Below, one piece after another: positions 46,401-54,455 of a stretch of 64,000 nucleotides of DNA. Made by a program: the position numbers and the translations under genes. Where the stretch lies: assembly GCF_030546575.1 (NCBI RefSeq), contig NZ_JAUOTN010000010.1:155669-219668 (forward strand), written 5' to 3'. Position 1 is the stretch's first letter. Every line of letters starts with the position of its first letter. The notes beneath the pieces were generated by a model. That model worked only from the letters and a program-made list of their open reading frames with translations, had not been told where the DNA came from and searched no databases. This DNA comes from Pontibacter coccineus. Lineage in GTDB: Bacteria; Bacteroidota; Bacteroidia; Cytophagales; Hymenobacteraceae.

Positions 46401-49253
46401 CTGCAGGTGCTGTTCGGTTAGTGCTTTGTCGTGAAGCGGCACCGGGTTTCGCACCTTTTTGTTCCAGGCTCCGAGGTGAACGTGCTCAGGCAAGAGTTTG
46501 CGCTCCCGCATTTTAAGGAGTTCCCGCTCAAAGGTATAGTTGTAGCCTGCCTCCAGTTCGAAGGTGGTGTTGAACTTGCTATACCTGGTAAATTGCAGAT
46601 AGCCCGGTGAGAAGGGACCTGCCAGCAAAGCTCTTTTAGAGGAGTAATAATAGTTGTTTTGGGAAGGGTTATCCTGCATGTGCAGCACCCGCCGACCCTG
46701 CTTCAGGTAAGCCAGGTCGCTGCCGAAATTCTGCTCCACCTGCAGCAGGTAGCCGTGCAGGTTGTTGCGCTCCCGGGCCGAAAGGTAGTTTTCCCGTTCA
46801 GCTTCCTTTGCATAGGGCACAGCAGCCTGGGTAAGGTCAGCGCTCAGCACCAGTTTGTGGTAAGGCCGCAGGTATACGCTGTCGAGGGTGATCAGTTTGT
46901 CGGCTGTGCGCATCACGATGGCATGGTAGCCACTGTCGGCCGCAAAAGAGTAGGCCGGCACCACGTCCGTTCCGGAGAAGTACACCGGCACCCGGTCGAG
47001 GTAGATCACATGCACCGGCACCACCCTGCCGGAGTCCACCACAAAAGGCGAAAACTGCGTGAGGCTGTCGCGGGAAAGGCTGTACTCTGTAAAAATGCCC
47101 TGCTTAGGGTATAGGAAATCGTAGTAGGCGATACTGTCCAGCCCCATGCGGCGGCTCCATACCTGCCAGTCCATCAGCTGCGAGGCGGCTTTGGCTTCGT
47201 TTTTCAGCCGCAGCTTCTGGTACGGCTTGCGGCCTTTATACCTGTCCCAGGAGGGTAGCGTGGGCACACCCTGCGCCGTGAATTTGGAGGTGATGGCATA
47301 GGCGGTGAGGTCGGCGTTGGGCACCGGCTTGCCTTTGGCGTCGCGCACGGTCACGGTCAGGTCGCTCTGCTGACCCGGGTATACTACCTGGGGCGCTTCC
47401 ACCTCTAGATTCAGGGTATACCTGCGGTGCGGTGCCACCTTTTCATCTGACCGGATCTCGCCACCCCACATGTAACGGAAGGTCACGAAATAAGGATCAT
47501 CGCCGCGCAAGGCCTGGGTATAGCGAAGCTCCCGCTCCTGCCCTTTGCCCTGCTCCACCAGCTTGTCGCCCCGGTACACGAAGAACCAGTAAGGCAGCTT
47601 CCGCGGGTTGTCCAGCACAAAGTAGAGCGAGTCGTTGCTGCGTTCGGTATAGGCCTGCACCTGCGCATTCTCCGGGTTAAGGGCAAGGGATGCCTCCTGT
47701 TCGGGGGTTTGCAGAACGTAGCGGCGCACGTAGGGGTTCACCGGCATACGGTACGGCAGTTGCACCTGCTGTTCCAGCACTTTATTGCCTTTTGCGTCTA
47801 CGGCGACCAGCTGCACCTTTTGCGGGATGGGCCTGTCACCTTCCAGATACCGGGCCAGCAGACTATCTCGCGAGAGCGTGAGTTTCAGCTGCCCCGGCAT
47901 ATAGGTATAGCTGGCCTCACTGGACTGGAAGCTGCGCTCGTTGCTGCTGTTCAGGAAATCAGCCCTGACCTGGTAGCGCAGAGAGGCCTTCGGGAAAGCC
48001 GAAGCTGGGATGGTAATGCTCGTTTCACCGGCAGACTCCAGCGGCTGACGGTGCTTCCAGAGTGTGTCCGGCACAAACACCTGCTGCTCCCGCGACCCGA
48101 ATACCTGCCGGGTGAGCACCACTACCTCCACCCGGGCATCGAGCAGGTTGAGGCCGTTGGCATCCGTGCCGCGCACGTGCAGTTGGTTCTCCACACCGGC
48201 CTGGTGCTCTTCGCGCGCCAGCCGCAGGGTGTACTTGTTTTCCTTCAGTTCATAGTCTTCGTAGGTGAACGAGTGACGCACCAGCACATCCTCCCGCTTA
48301 TTTTTTCTTTCTAAAAACAAGTTATAGGTGGCGTCCAGCCGCAGGTTCAGGCTGTCGTGCAGCACAAACCAGCCTTCGTAAGCTCCCTTGCGGTAAGGTT
48401 CGAGCTCCCCCAGTTTCTTGCGCCTGATATTATAGCCATTCAGCACCAGCTGCGCCTTGTACGGCACCGGCCTGCCGTTTTCGTTCACCACATAGGCCTT
48501 ATACCGGACGGTGTCGCCCGGCCGGTAGAGCGGTTTGTTGGTGACCAGATACCCCTTGTACTTGTCAGGTTTCTCGCGACGAAGATCCTCATCAAAAACA
48601 GAGGCCACACTGCGGATCCACCCTTGCGGTTCTCCCCAGCTAATGGTTCTGTAAACATCCCGAAATGGGCGCCAGGTATAATAAATGGGCCAGGTGTTGA
48701 TCAGCCGTTGCCACCACTTTGGTTTGTAAAGTTCGTGCTGCGGGGCAAGCTCCTCATAAAAAGTATGGCCCTGGTGGCTGACACTGACAATCCCCTTCTT
48801 GGGTCCATTCTTCAGTCTGTAAGTGTTTGTTTTGCTATCGAACGGCACACGCTTCTTGCCGGCCATCACCTGCGCATCCGTCACCAGTTGCCCCAGGCTG
48901 TCGTGCACCAGCAGGGCGAGTTCCGGTTGCAGGTGCAGGAGCTTCGCCTGCCATTTGCTTTTTGTCTCCAGCCAGTACACCAGGTCAGGTCCCTGGGCGT
49001 GCATGTACAGGTAGTGACCCTGTGGCAGCGGCTTTGTGTAGGTCTTGCCAAGCGCAAATGAATCAACCACGGTATGGAAAAAGCTGCTTTTCACCACCTC
49101 CGGTCCTTTTTCATACATCTTCAGGGCCTGCTCATCAGAGATTTGGTAGATGTAGGTATATGGGCTGCGCAGCTGGGACTTGGCAAGGCGCCCCTGCGGG
49201 AAAGCGGGCACTGAAAGCAGGAAGATGAATAGCAGCAGTAGTTGTTTTAGCAT
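43443..49253 (-). CDS. alpha-2-macroglobulin family protein with TonB-receptor-like regulatory and plug segment
   Basis: A 1936-residue exported protein, the largest gene here. Residues 1-19 are a signal peptide. The N-terminal 1100 residues are macroglobulin-like beta modules (YLVTNKPLYRPGDTVRYKAY is the typical MG2 opening, near 240). At about 1110-1185 is a carboxypeptidase regulatory-like domain (VSGIVVDSGSGEPLPGVAV, TDANGFYQL, VFRYIGY), followed by VVVVGYGAQ and a TonB-plug-like segment to about 1290 (GIRIRGNTSVQS, PLIIVNGVPYSG). Then the A2M domain (WQPRLLTNRKGQATFPVTFP), and CSEQ at Cys1512, matching the CxEQ thioester motif, followed by the complement-like helical domain. Bacterial A2Ms trap proteases with the thioester. 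The SusC-type insert is unusual; no beta-barrel follows it. Possible operator sites lie upstream. Confidence 0.92.
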   Translation of the reverse strand: MLKQLLLLFIFLLSVPAFPQGRLAKSQLRSPYTYIYQISDEQALKMYEKGPEVVKSSFFHTVVDSFALGKTYTKPLPQGHYLYMHAQGPDLVYWLETKSKWQAKLLHLQPELALLVHDSLGQLVTDAQVMAGKKRVPFDSKTNTYRLKNGPKKGIVSVSHQGHTFYEELAPQHELYKPKWWQRLINTWPIYYTWRPFRDVYRTISWGEPQGWIRSVASVFDEDLRREKPDKYKGYLVTNKPLYRPGDTVRYKAYVVNENGRPVPYKAQLVLNGYNIRRKKLGELEPYRKGAYEGWFVLHDSLNLRLDATYNLFLERKNKREDVLVRHSFTYEDYELKENKYTLRLAREEHQAGVENQLHVRGTDANGLNLLDARVEVVVLTRQVFGSREQQVFVPDTLWKHRQPLESAGETSITIPASAFPKASLRYQVRADFLNSSNERSFQSSEASYTYMPGQLKLTLSRDSLLARYLEGDRPIPQKVQLVAVDAKGNKVLEQQVQLPYRMPVNPYVRRYVLQTPEQEASLALNPENAQVQAYTERSNDSLYFVLDNPRKLPYWFFVYRGDKLVEQGKGQERELRYTQALRGDDPYFVTFRYMWGGEIRSDEKVAPHRRYTLNLEVEAPQVVYPGQQSDLTVTVRDAKGKPVPNADLTAYAITSKFTAQGVPTLPSWDRYKGRKPYQKLRLKNEAKAASQLMDWQVWSRRMGLDSIAYYDFLYPKQGIFTEYSLSRDSLTQFSPFVVDSGRVVPVHVIYLDRVPVYFSGTDVVPAYSFAADSGYHAIVMRTADKLITLDSVYLRPYHKLVLSADLTQAAVPYAKEAERENYLSARERNNLHGYLLQVEQNFGSDLAYLKQGRRVLHMQDNPSQNNYYYSSKRALLAGPFSPGYLQFTRYSKFNTTFELEAGYNYTFERELLKMRERKLLPEHVHLGAWNKKVRNPVPLHDKALTEQHLQKEWDELQRQFWLQKALGNNPRYEEYLPKGRVGWRLDSAFTQMPAIAVLHKAGHPDSARLYSGNTLLVTGIPVGNYRLALLFPDSNYVATDLRVQANGQVQLYLQPNAQKQSDRYSQALQQLINRRIREAQRGVGIEVQQQLIRQMRNDNYTSGLNEYSTTVSGIVVDSGSGEPLPGVAVLVKGTRIGTATDANGFYQLGVPANAVLVFRYIGYVTSEIAAEGRKVVDTSLQVDMKQLSEVVVVGYGAQERKSMTYAAATVVEGRAAGIRIRGNTSVQSVRSPLIIVNGVPYSGELSDLDPALIASMKKLDAEAGMAIYGSVAAGGVIIIGGKSGPEGLTAELPVDEAGAIRENFSDFAFWQPRLLTNRKGQATFPVTFPGDITSWNTYVLGMDGKKRTGIFSTSIKSFKAMMATLAMPRFLVEGDKTQVIGKTLNYLPDSATVSTRFEVAGKQVRERQILLKRAFTDTLTFTAPSVAPDSVEVLFALRSADGMADGERRHIPVYPKGTQETTGHFLALHADTTVTLDFDPAKGPVKLHAKGNLLEVMLEEIDYLHQYEYWCSEQAASKLKGLLLEKRIREQLGEKFEHERMVRRLVRHLEKTQLPEGAWTWWQSGPAYTWITSHVVEALSLAKAEGYAPRYDEQKLQDFMVYRLEQARFTDKLMMLETLHKLQAKVDYTRYVQELSKREGLSLEEQLRLTRMRQKLKLEAPLDTLQKYKQVTTLGGLHWGERRYSLSNNHISNTLLAYNILKATGGHEQELASIRAYLLSERRNGHWRNTYESARILETLLPDLLSAKDGDQPPLHNSLQLAGPLSLEATNFPVDTTFLPGQPLVVRKTGKLPLYLTAYQTHWNASPEPVQKDFVVKTSFNGIANQATLKAGKPVELVVEVEAKANADYVLIEVPIPAGCSYDEKTGRGPYEVHREYFRHKVAIFADRLPKGKHTYTIKLLPRYNGAYTLNPAKAELMYFPVFYGRTGLRDISIK

Positions 49254-49678
49254 AGCGGCGGAATCAATTCCTTATCAATATACTAAAAATAGTATATTTC
49301 TGCTCCTTCCTGCTCATTCAGTCTTTGTAACACGAAGCGAAGATTTCACAAGCTCTTAAAAATCCCCGCAGCCAATGCATTCTCGCCATTATTTCACTTT
49401 AACAGCAAAGCTTATCTATGGGATAGTGTTGGTATAATTCAATTAAATGAATACCTTTTTATAAACACCAACGTGTGGACCAACAACAAAAATCATTATT
49501 CTAATGCATTAACTAATTTTATTGAAAACTAAATAACTATATACTAATTACCCCGTACTCTAAAAATACAATATTCATCCAGTAGTATATTTTTAGTTAT
49601 ATAGTATTTAATAAAGGGTACACCTGCTCTTAAAGCACCTGCCTTTATCTATGTTAAATCTTTTTTAGGGACGTCGCC
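49254..49678. other. AT-rich divergent region with repeated ATATACTA half-sites
   Basis: About 425 bases between the A2M gene and the STAS gene. The words ATATACTA or TAGTATAT recur at 49278-49285, 49290-49297, 49539-49546 and 49583-49590, often next to CTAAAAATA. Likely promoter/operator DNA; no gene. Confidence 0.55.
49278..49297. promoter_or_regulatory. candidate operator upstream of the A2M gene
   Basis: Perfect dyad ATATACTA - AAAA - TAGTATAT centred about 35 bases before the A2M start codon. Similar half-sites lie at 49539 and 49583. Confidence 0.5.
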
Positions 49679-50038
49679 ATGGAAATTACCAACCACACCT
49701 CGCACCAGAATCGCCATATCATATTTGTAAAAGACCTTGTGAAACAGCAAGCGCTCGATCAAGTCCGCCAGGCTATCGCTGAGGCGCCAACTGATCATAA
49801 GAAAGAACTCTGGATTGACTGCTCGCACGTAGACCGCCTGCACCTGACCAATAGCAGCATCTGTTCTTTTGTAAGCGAACTGCTTAAGATCCGAAAACAT
49901 GATGTAAAGGTGGTACTCTGCGACATGAATGCTACCACCGAGCGCCTATTCCGCCTTCTCCGCCTCGATTCACTTTTCGAAAAGGCTAAGTCTTTTGAGG
50001 AGGTAGAAAAAGAAACAAGGGCGCAACTCGCCGCCTAA
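49679..50038 (+). CDS. STAS-domain protein (anti-anti-sigma-like)
   Basis: A 119-residue single STAS domain: HIIFVKDLV, a helix, ELWIDCSHVDRLHLTNSSICSFV (the central strand-helix where phosphorylatable Ser is found; Ser residues are present at the helix start), VKVVLCDMN and a C-terminal helix LFEKAKSFEEVEKE. STAS proteins of this size are SpoIIAA/MlaB-like regulators or transporter partners. No kinase or sigma factor is adjacent. Single gene with a terminator, divergent from the A2M gene across AT-rich DNA. Confidence 0.82.
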   Translation: MEITNHTSHQNRHIIFVKDLVKQQALDQVRQAIAEAPTDHKKELWIDCSHVDRLHLTNSSICSFVSELLKIRKHDVKVVLCDMNATTERLFRLLRLDSLFEKAKSFEEVEKETRAQLAA

Positions 50039-50056
50039 GCCCACTCGCTTTGCTAT

Positions 50057-50102
50057 AAAAAGAAAGAGCGCCGCTGCTAAACCAGTGGCGATCTTTCTTT
50101 TT
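50057..50102 (+). terminator. terminator after the STAS gene
   Basis: Outer A-rich/T-rich arms AAAAAGAAAGA and TCTTTCTTTTT with CGCC/GGCG paired inside. Confidence 0.75.
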
Positions 50103-50121
50103 GACTTTATACCTATACCTG

Positions 50122-51274
50122 CTACAGGCTCATGGTGAGGATCTGCTCTACATCCGGTATCTGAATGTCGGCCCGCTCGCCCAGGTTCTTCACGCCGCGC
50201 TCCTCAAAACGCTTCACAATCTCCTGTATCGTCGACTTGTCCACCTCGTAGTCCCGGAGCTTGGTGCGGATATCCAGCGACTCGAAGAAATTGACGGTGG
50301 CCTGCACGGTAGCTTCGAGGCGCTCCTCGTCACTGCCCTGCGTGATGCCCCATACCCGCTCACCGTACTGCAGCAGCTTTTCCCGCTTGGTGTCGCGCTT
50401 GTAGCGCAGCAGCGAGGGTAGCACAATGGCCAGGGTACGCGCATGGTCGATGCCGTGCAGTCAGCTCGTGGCCAATCATGTGGGTGGCCCAGTCGGTTGG
50501 CACGCCTACCCGGATCACACCGTTCAGCGCCATGGTCGCGCACCACATGATGTTGGCGGCCGTGTCGTAGTCGGTTGGGTTTTGCAAGGCTTTCGGTCCC
50601 TCTTCTTTTAGCGTGATCAGGATAGATTCTGCCAGTCGGTCCTGCAGCGGCGCATTGACCGGGTAGGTCAGGTACTGCTCCAACACATGCGTGAAGGCAT
50701 CCACAACGCCATTGCTGAGCTGGCGCAAAGGCAGCGAAAAAGTAGTTTCCGGGTCGAGGATGGAAAACTTCGGGAACGTAAGCGGCGAGCCAAACGACAG
50801 CTTCTGTTTCGTTTCTTCCCGCGTGATCACAGAGCCGGAGTTCATCTCAGAGCCCGTGGCCGGCAAGGTTAGCACGGCACCAAAAGGGATGGCTTTGGTA
50901 ACAGGCACCTTCTCGGAGCAGATTTTCCAGGGGTCGCCACCCTCGAAAGGGATAGCCGCCGCGATGAATTTAACGCCGTCGATGACAGAGCCACCGCCTA
51001 CGGCCAGGATGTAATCGATTTGCTCGCGCCTGGCCAGGTCTACCGCCTTCATCAGGGTTTCGTAGCGCGGATTGGGTTCTATGCCGCCAAACTCTATCAC
51101 GTGATGGCTCTTCAAGGCATCCATCACCTGTTCGTATACCCCGTTTTTCTTGATGCTCCCGCCCCCAAAGGCCATCAGCACACGCGTATTGGCCGGTACC
51201 TCGGTGGCCAGGGCCGCGATCTGTCCTTTACCGAACAGGACCTTGACCGGGTTATAGAAAGTGAAATTGTTCAT
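50122..51274 (-). pseudogene. iron-containing alcohol dehydrogenase, frameshifted
   Basis: The full-length product would match YqhD/butanol-dehydrogenase-type iron alcohol dehydrogenases, NADPH-dependent aldehyde reductases. The frame from the ATG at 51274 runs through the cofactor motifs GGGSIKKNG and LAVGGGSVIDGVKF, FGAVLTLPATGSEMN, the metal ligand region VDAFTHVLEQYL, and ATHMIGHELTA, then leaves the family. At about 50460 the family sequence resumes in another frame (encoding HGIDHARTLAIVLPSLLRYK and the C terminus to 50122). About five bases seem missing at the shift, in the metal-binding region. Either a recent inactivation or a sequencing error. Upstream MDR gene 17 bases away. Confidence 0.85.
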
Positions 51275-51291
51275 AAACGTAATCTTGGTAA

Positions 51292-52308
51292 TTAATTGGT
51301 CTTATAATCCGCCACTTTTACAAGCTGCTTGCCTGTGTTCTCACCTCTGAACAAGCCGAAGAAGGCCTGTGGCAGTTGATCGAAGCCTTCTACAATGTGC
51401 TCTTCGTACTGCAATTTACCAGCTTTTAGCCACTTTGTCAGATCTATGGCGGCTTCCGGGAAGCGGGCGGCGTAGTCGCTCACAATAAAGCCTTTCATCA
51501 AGGCCTTCTTTTTGAGCAGAATAGGCTCCACCCGCGGGCCGGTCGGAACTGAGGTGGCATTGTACAGTGCAATCTGTCCACAAACCGCTATGCGCGCAAA
51601 ATTGTTTAACAAGCTATACACGGCATCCGAAATCTCGCCGCCCACATTGTCGAAGTAAATGTCTATCCCATTAGGACAGGCTCTTGCCAAAGCCTCCCGC
51701 ATATCAGAAGTGGTTTTGTAGTTGATGGCCTCGTCAAAACCAAGCTCGTTTGTGAGATACGCTGTCTTGTCGTCAGAGCCGGCTATACCTACCACGCGGC
51801 AGCCTTTCAGTTTGGCGATCTGCCCGACCACGGTACCCACTGCCCCCGCCGCACCGGACACTACCACCGTTTCTCCCTCTTTCGGCTCTCCGATGTACAG
51901 CAGTCCGCAATAGGCCGTCATGCCCGGCATGCCCAGTATACCCAGGTGGTAACTCAGCGGTGCCAGTTCGGGGTCGAGCGGACTGAGGCCTTTGCCGTCG
52001 GAGATACTGTAGGTCTGCCAGGGAAGGTTGCCCAGCACGACGTTGCCGGTCTTATACCTGTCATGGCGGCTTTCCACTACTTCCGCCACCACGCCTCCCG
52101 CTATGGGCTCGTTCAGGTTATAGGGCGCCACATAGGATTTGGCATCGCTCATGCGGCCGCGCATGTAGGGGTCAACCGATACGTACAGCGACTTCAGCAA
52201 TAGCTGTCCTTCCTGCAAATCGGGAAGATTTGCTTCTTTAAACTCGAAATTATCCTCCGTGGGCATGCCCTGCGGACGACTTTTCAATAAAATGCTCGTG
52301 GTTTTCAT
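51292..52308 (-). CDS. CurA-like NADP-dependent oxidoreductase (MDR superfamily)
   Basis: A 338-residue zinc-free medium-chain reductase of the CurA/PTGR/YncB group, which reduces alkenals and other alpha,beta-unsaturated carbonyls. It has YVSVDPYMRGRMSD near 43-56, LGILGMPGMTAYCGL, the Rossmann motif VVVSGAAGAVGTVVGQIAKL near 150, FDNVGGEI and a C-terminal YEEHIVEGFDQLPQAFFGL. The frameshifted alcohol dehydrogenase follows 17 bases later, which fits an aldehyde-detoxification pair. A TetR regulator lies just upstream on the same strand, behind a terminator. Confidence 0.92.
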   Translation of the reverse strand: MKTTSILLKSRPQGMPTEDNFEFKEANLPDLQEGQLLLKSLYVSVDPYMRGRMSDAKSYVAPYNLNEPIAGGVVAEVVESRHDRYKTGNVVLGNLPWQTYSISDGKGLSPLDPELAPLSYHLGILGMPGMTAYCGLLYIGEPKEGETVVVSGAAGAVGTVVGQIAKLKGCRVVGIAGSDDKTAYLTNELGFDEAINYKTTSDMREALARACPNGIDIYFDNVGGEISDAVYSLLNNFARIAVCGQIALYNATSVPTGPRVEPILLKKKALMKGFIVSDYAARFPEAAIDLTKWLKAGKLQYEEHIVEGFDQLPQAFFGLFRGENTGKQLVKVADYKTN

Positions 52309-52390
52309 AGGCTCTGTTCGTTATACCTATAGTGTATGCAAAAACGTCCCCAGGGGTTATGGTTATGTTGACAGCAAGTGCCCTAAACGG

Positions 52391-52431
52391 AAAAAAGGAT
52401 GGTACCGGCACCGTTAGCCAATAGCATCCTT
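52391..52431 (-). terminator. terminator after the TetR gene
   Basis: Stem AAGGATG / CATCCTT; on the minus strand it is followed by six T. It separates the TetR gene from the MDR gene. Confidence 0.75.
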
Positions 52432-52453
52432 CCTGGCAGCGTACTGCTGTTGC

Positions 52454-53134
52454 CTATTTTTCGATGGCCCTGAACGCCATGTGCGTCAGGAAATCTTCCA
52501 GCCCACCGCTGCCGTTTTCGTTAATGTTCGTTAACGAGGGCAGGTGGAGCGCAAAGAACTTCTGGTAATGCGCGCTCTCTGCTATGGTGGAGACCAGAGA
52601 GGCCGGGTACTTGTAATCCGGATTGATTTCGAGTATGATGTCGGCTATACGCTTGCAGAGGCGCTTGTAGCTCAGGTAGAATCCCTCCTTGTTGTTGGCG
52701 TCTACCGTCTTGGTGAGGTAGGCTTTGGCCGACTCCGCCACCACAATGCGCTGCAGCGTTGCCTCGTCGACATGCTCAAACTCCAAATCGTTCTCAATGC
52801 GCCCCGATAGAATGCTGATGGCGATGCGCAGGCGGTCTGCGGGCGAGCCGATGTTGTTGATGGCGAATACCAGCCGGTACTCCAACCAGTTCCAGTACCA
52901 CGAGATCAGGTATGAGAGCAACATGTGCTTACTCTCAAAGTACCTGTAGATGGTTGCTTCCGTACTGCTGATGCGCTCGGCCAGCTTCTTGAAGGTAAAG
53001 GCCTCCAGCCCCAGTTCATCGATCAGGAGAATGCCGTGCTTGATGATGTCACGCCCTTTCTCCGACCCCTCCGGGTCTTTGAGGTATACCTTCTCCTCTA
53101 CTTTGATCTTAATATTTGCCAGCAAGTTCTTCAT
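52454..53134 (-). CDS. TetR/AcrR family regulator
   Basis: A 226-residue regulator with an N-terminal TetR helix-turn-helix at about 25-75 (GRDIIKHGILLIDELGLEAF, FKKLAERISSTEATIYRYF) and an all-helical ligand domain. The start codon lies 26 bases inside the 3' end of the carbonic anhydrase gene, so translation is probably coupled. It may repress its own operon or the reductase genes downstream; no clear operator was found. Bacteroidota relatives are often simply annotated as TetR/AcrR. Confidence 0.9.
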   Translation of the reverse strand: MKNLLANIKIKVEEKVYLKDPEGSEKGRDIIKHGILLIDELGLEAFTFKKLAERISSTEATIYRYFESKHMLLSYLISWYWNWLEYRLVFAINNIGSPADRLRIAISILSGRIENDLEFEHVDEATLQRIVVAESAKAYLTKTVDANNKEGFYLSYKRLCKRIADIILEINPDYKYPASLVSTIAESAHYQKFFALHLPSLTNINENGSGGLEDFLTHMAFRAIEK

Positions 53135-53780
53135 GAAGGGTCTTCGTCAGGTTTTCAGCGTCATCGTAAAAGTTCACCACGCCGGTTTCCACGTTGTACA
53201 TGCCGCCTACAATGCCAATCTCGCCTTTTCCGATCATTTCGCGTAGGATCGGGCTGTTTTTCTTTATCTCACCAATAGCCCACACTACGTTGGTTTCGGC
53301 CACTTTCTCTACAAATTCGGGGTTCTTAGAGCTTCTCTCACCCTCATATGCCACAGCGTCTACGGCTGGTGCTATTTTGTGCAGCAGTGTGCTCAGGTTG
53401 CCCATTTCTATGTGGTCGCAGGCTCCTTTTATGGCGCCGCACCTGCTATGCCCCAGCACCACGATTAGTTTGGAACCGGCCACTTTGCAGGCAAACTCCA
53501 TGCTCCCCAGTATATCTTCGTTCACCACATTGCCGGCCACGCGGGTACTGAAGATGTCGCCCAGGCCCTGGTCGAAGATCAGTTCAGCCGAGGTGCGCGA
53601 GTCGATGCAGCTCAACACGATGGCAAACGGAAACTGATCTGCTGACGTTTCATTGACCTGCTGCAGCAGGTTGCGGTTCACTTTCAGGTTACTCACAAAG
53701 CGCTTGTTGCCTTCCAGCAGAATCTCTTTTGCGCGCTGCGGAGTCAGTTCTGCCTGTGTTTCTCTGTTTTGTGTTCTCAT
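53109..53780 (-). CDS. beta-class carbonic anhydrase
   Basis: Hydrates CO2 to bicarbonate. The 223-residue protein has the zinc ligands Cys58 (VLSCIDSR, with Asp60/Arg62 pair) and HSRC (His111, Cys114), typical of beta-class enzymes. The ATG at 53780 is chosen because relatives begin MRTQxxETQ; an upstream ATG at 53804 is possible. The stop overlaps the TetR start by 26 bases, so the two are one operon and the regulator may respond to something linked to bicarbonate supply. No signal peptide. Confidence 0.95.
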   Translation of the reverse strand: MRTQNRETQAELTPQRAKEILLEGNKRFVSNLKVNRNLLQQVNETSADQFPFAIVLSCIDSRTSAELIFDQGLGDIFSTRVAGNVVNEDILGSMEFACKVAGSKLIVVLGHSRCGAIKGACDHIEMGNLSTLLHKIAPAVDAVAYEGERSSKNPEFVEKVAETNVVWAIGEIKKNSPILREMIGKGEIGIVGGMYNVETGVVNFYDDAENLTKTLHEELAGKY

Positions 53781-54455
53781 GGGTCTAAATGTTTTTTGAA
53801 TCATTGGGTAATTTTTCTGGCAGCCTGCTCTGCAAAGTTCGGATGTTTTGAGAACTTCACTCCTTCCCCTCTTAGTTTTTCGTCTTTGGCCGCCTGCTTT
53901 ATTTTCAGGTGGATGCCCTTGCTGCGGGCCACTACGCTATCGTTATCAGCCCGTTTGGGCGCATCCGGTTCTGCTGCGGCCGGGTGCGACCCGGCAATTT
54001 CCGGCTATACCTGCGGGCAGGTCCTTTATCACGAACCCACCACCCACAAATGCGGACTCCGGATGCCCGTGTCGACTGTACCCCGCGAAAGCCGCAATAG
54101 TGCCGGAAGACAGAGTTGCGCCGGGTGGTATCGTACATCATCTTTAACGGCAACCATAGCGCATCCTGCTGAAGGTATAGGTACGCAACCCACTGCAATA
54201 GCTTTACTTCAATACTACAAAGTAAAGCCACGATCGCTTCTGTTCCCAGCTTTTTTATTGATTTTTATTGTCCCGGCATGATTTATATCATTGTTTTCAG
54301 GGTATCACGCTCGTAACTCGCAGTCTGAAAGGGACAACCATCGCTGCCCCGCAGGGAGCATGTCCGTTGAAAGGCGTATATTTGCGTGCCTTTACGACAG
54401 GGCGCCGCCAGACCGGCGAAGTCCCGTTATGTACCATTAAACCCCGCTTAAGAGT
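53781..54455. other. intergenic region between carbonic anhydrase and decarboxylase genes
   Basis: About 670 bases of normal GC with open frames that look like shadows. A hairpin GCCGGGT/ACCCGGC (53979-53995) and a dyad ATGAT/ATCAT (54279-54292) are present. TATATTTG at 54377 could be the -7 element of the decarboxylase promoter. No gene or RNA recognised. Confidence 0.5.

Noticed and set aside
53769..54281. 170-codon plus-strand frame between carbonic anhydrase and decarboxylase
   Set aside because: Overlaps the carbonic anhydrase start, Cys/Ser/Arg-rich shadow-like composition, no homology recognised.
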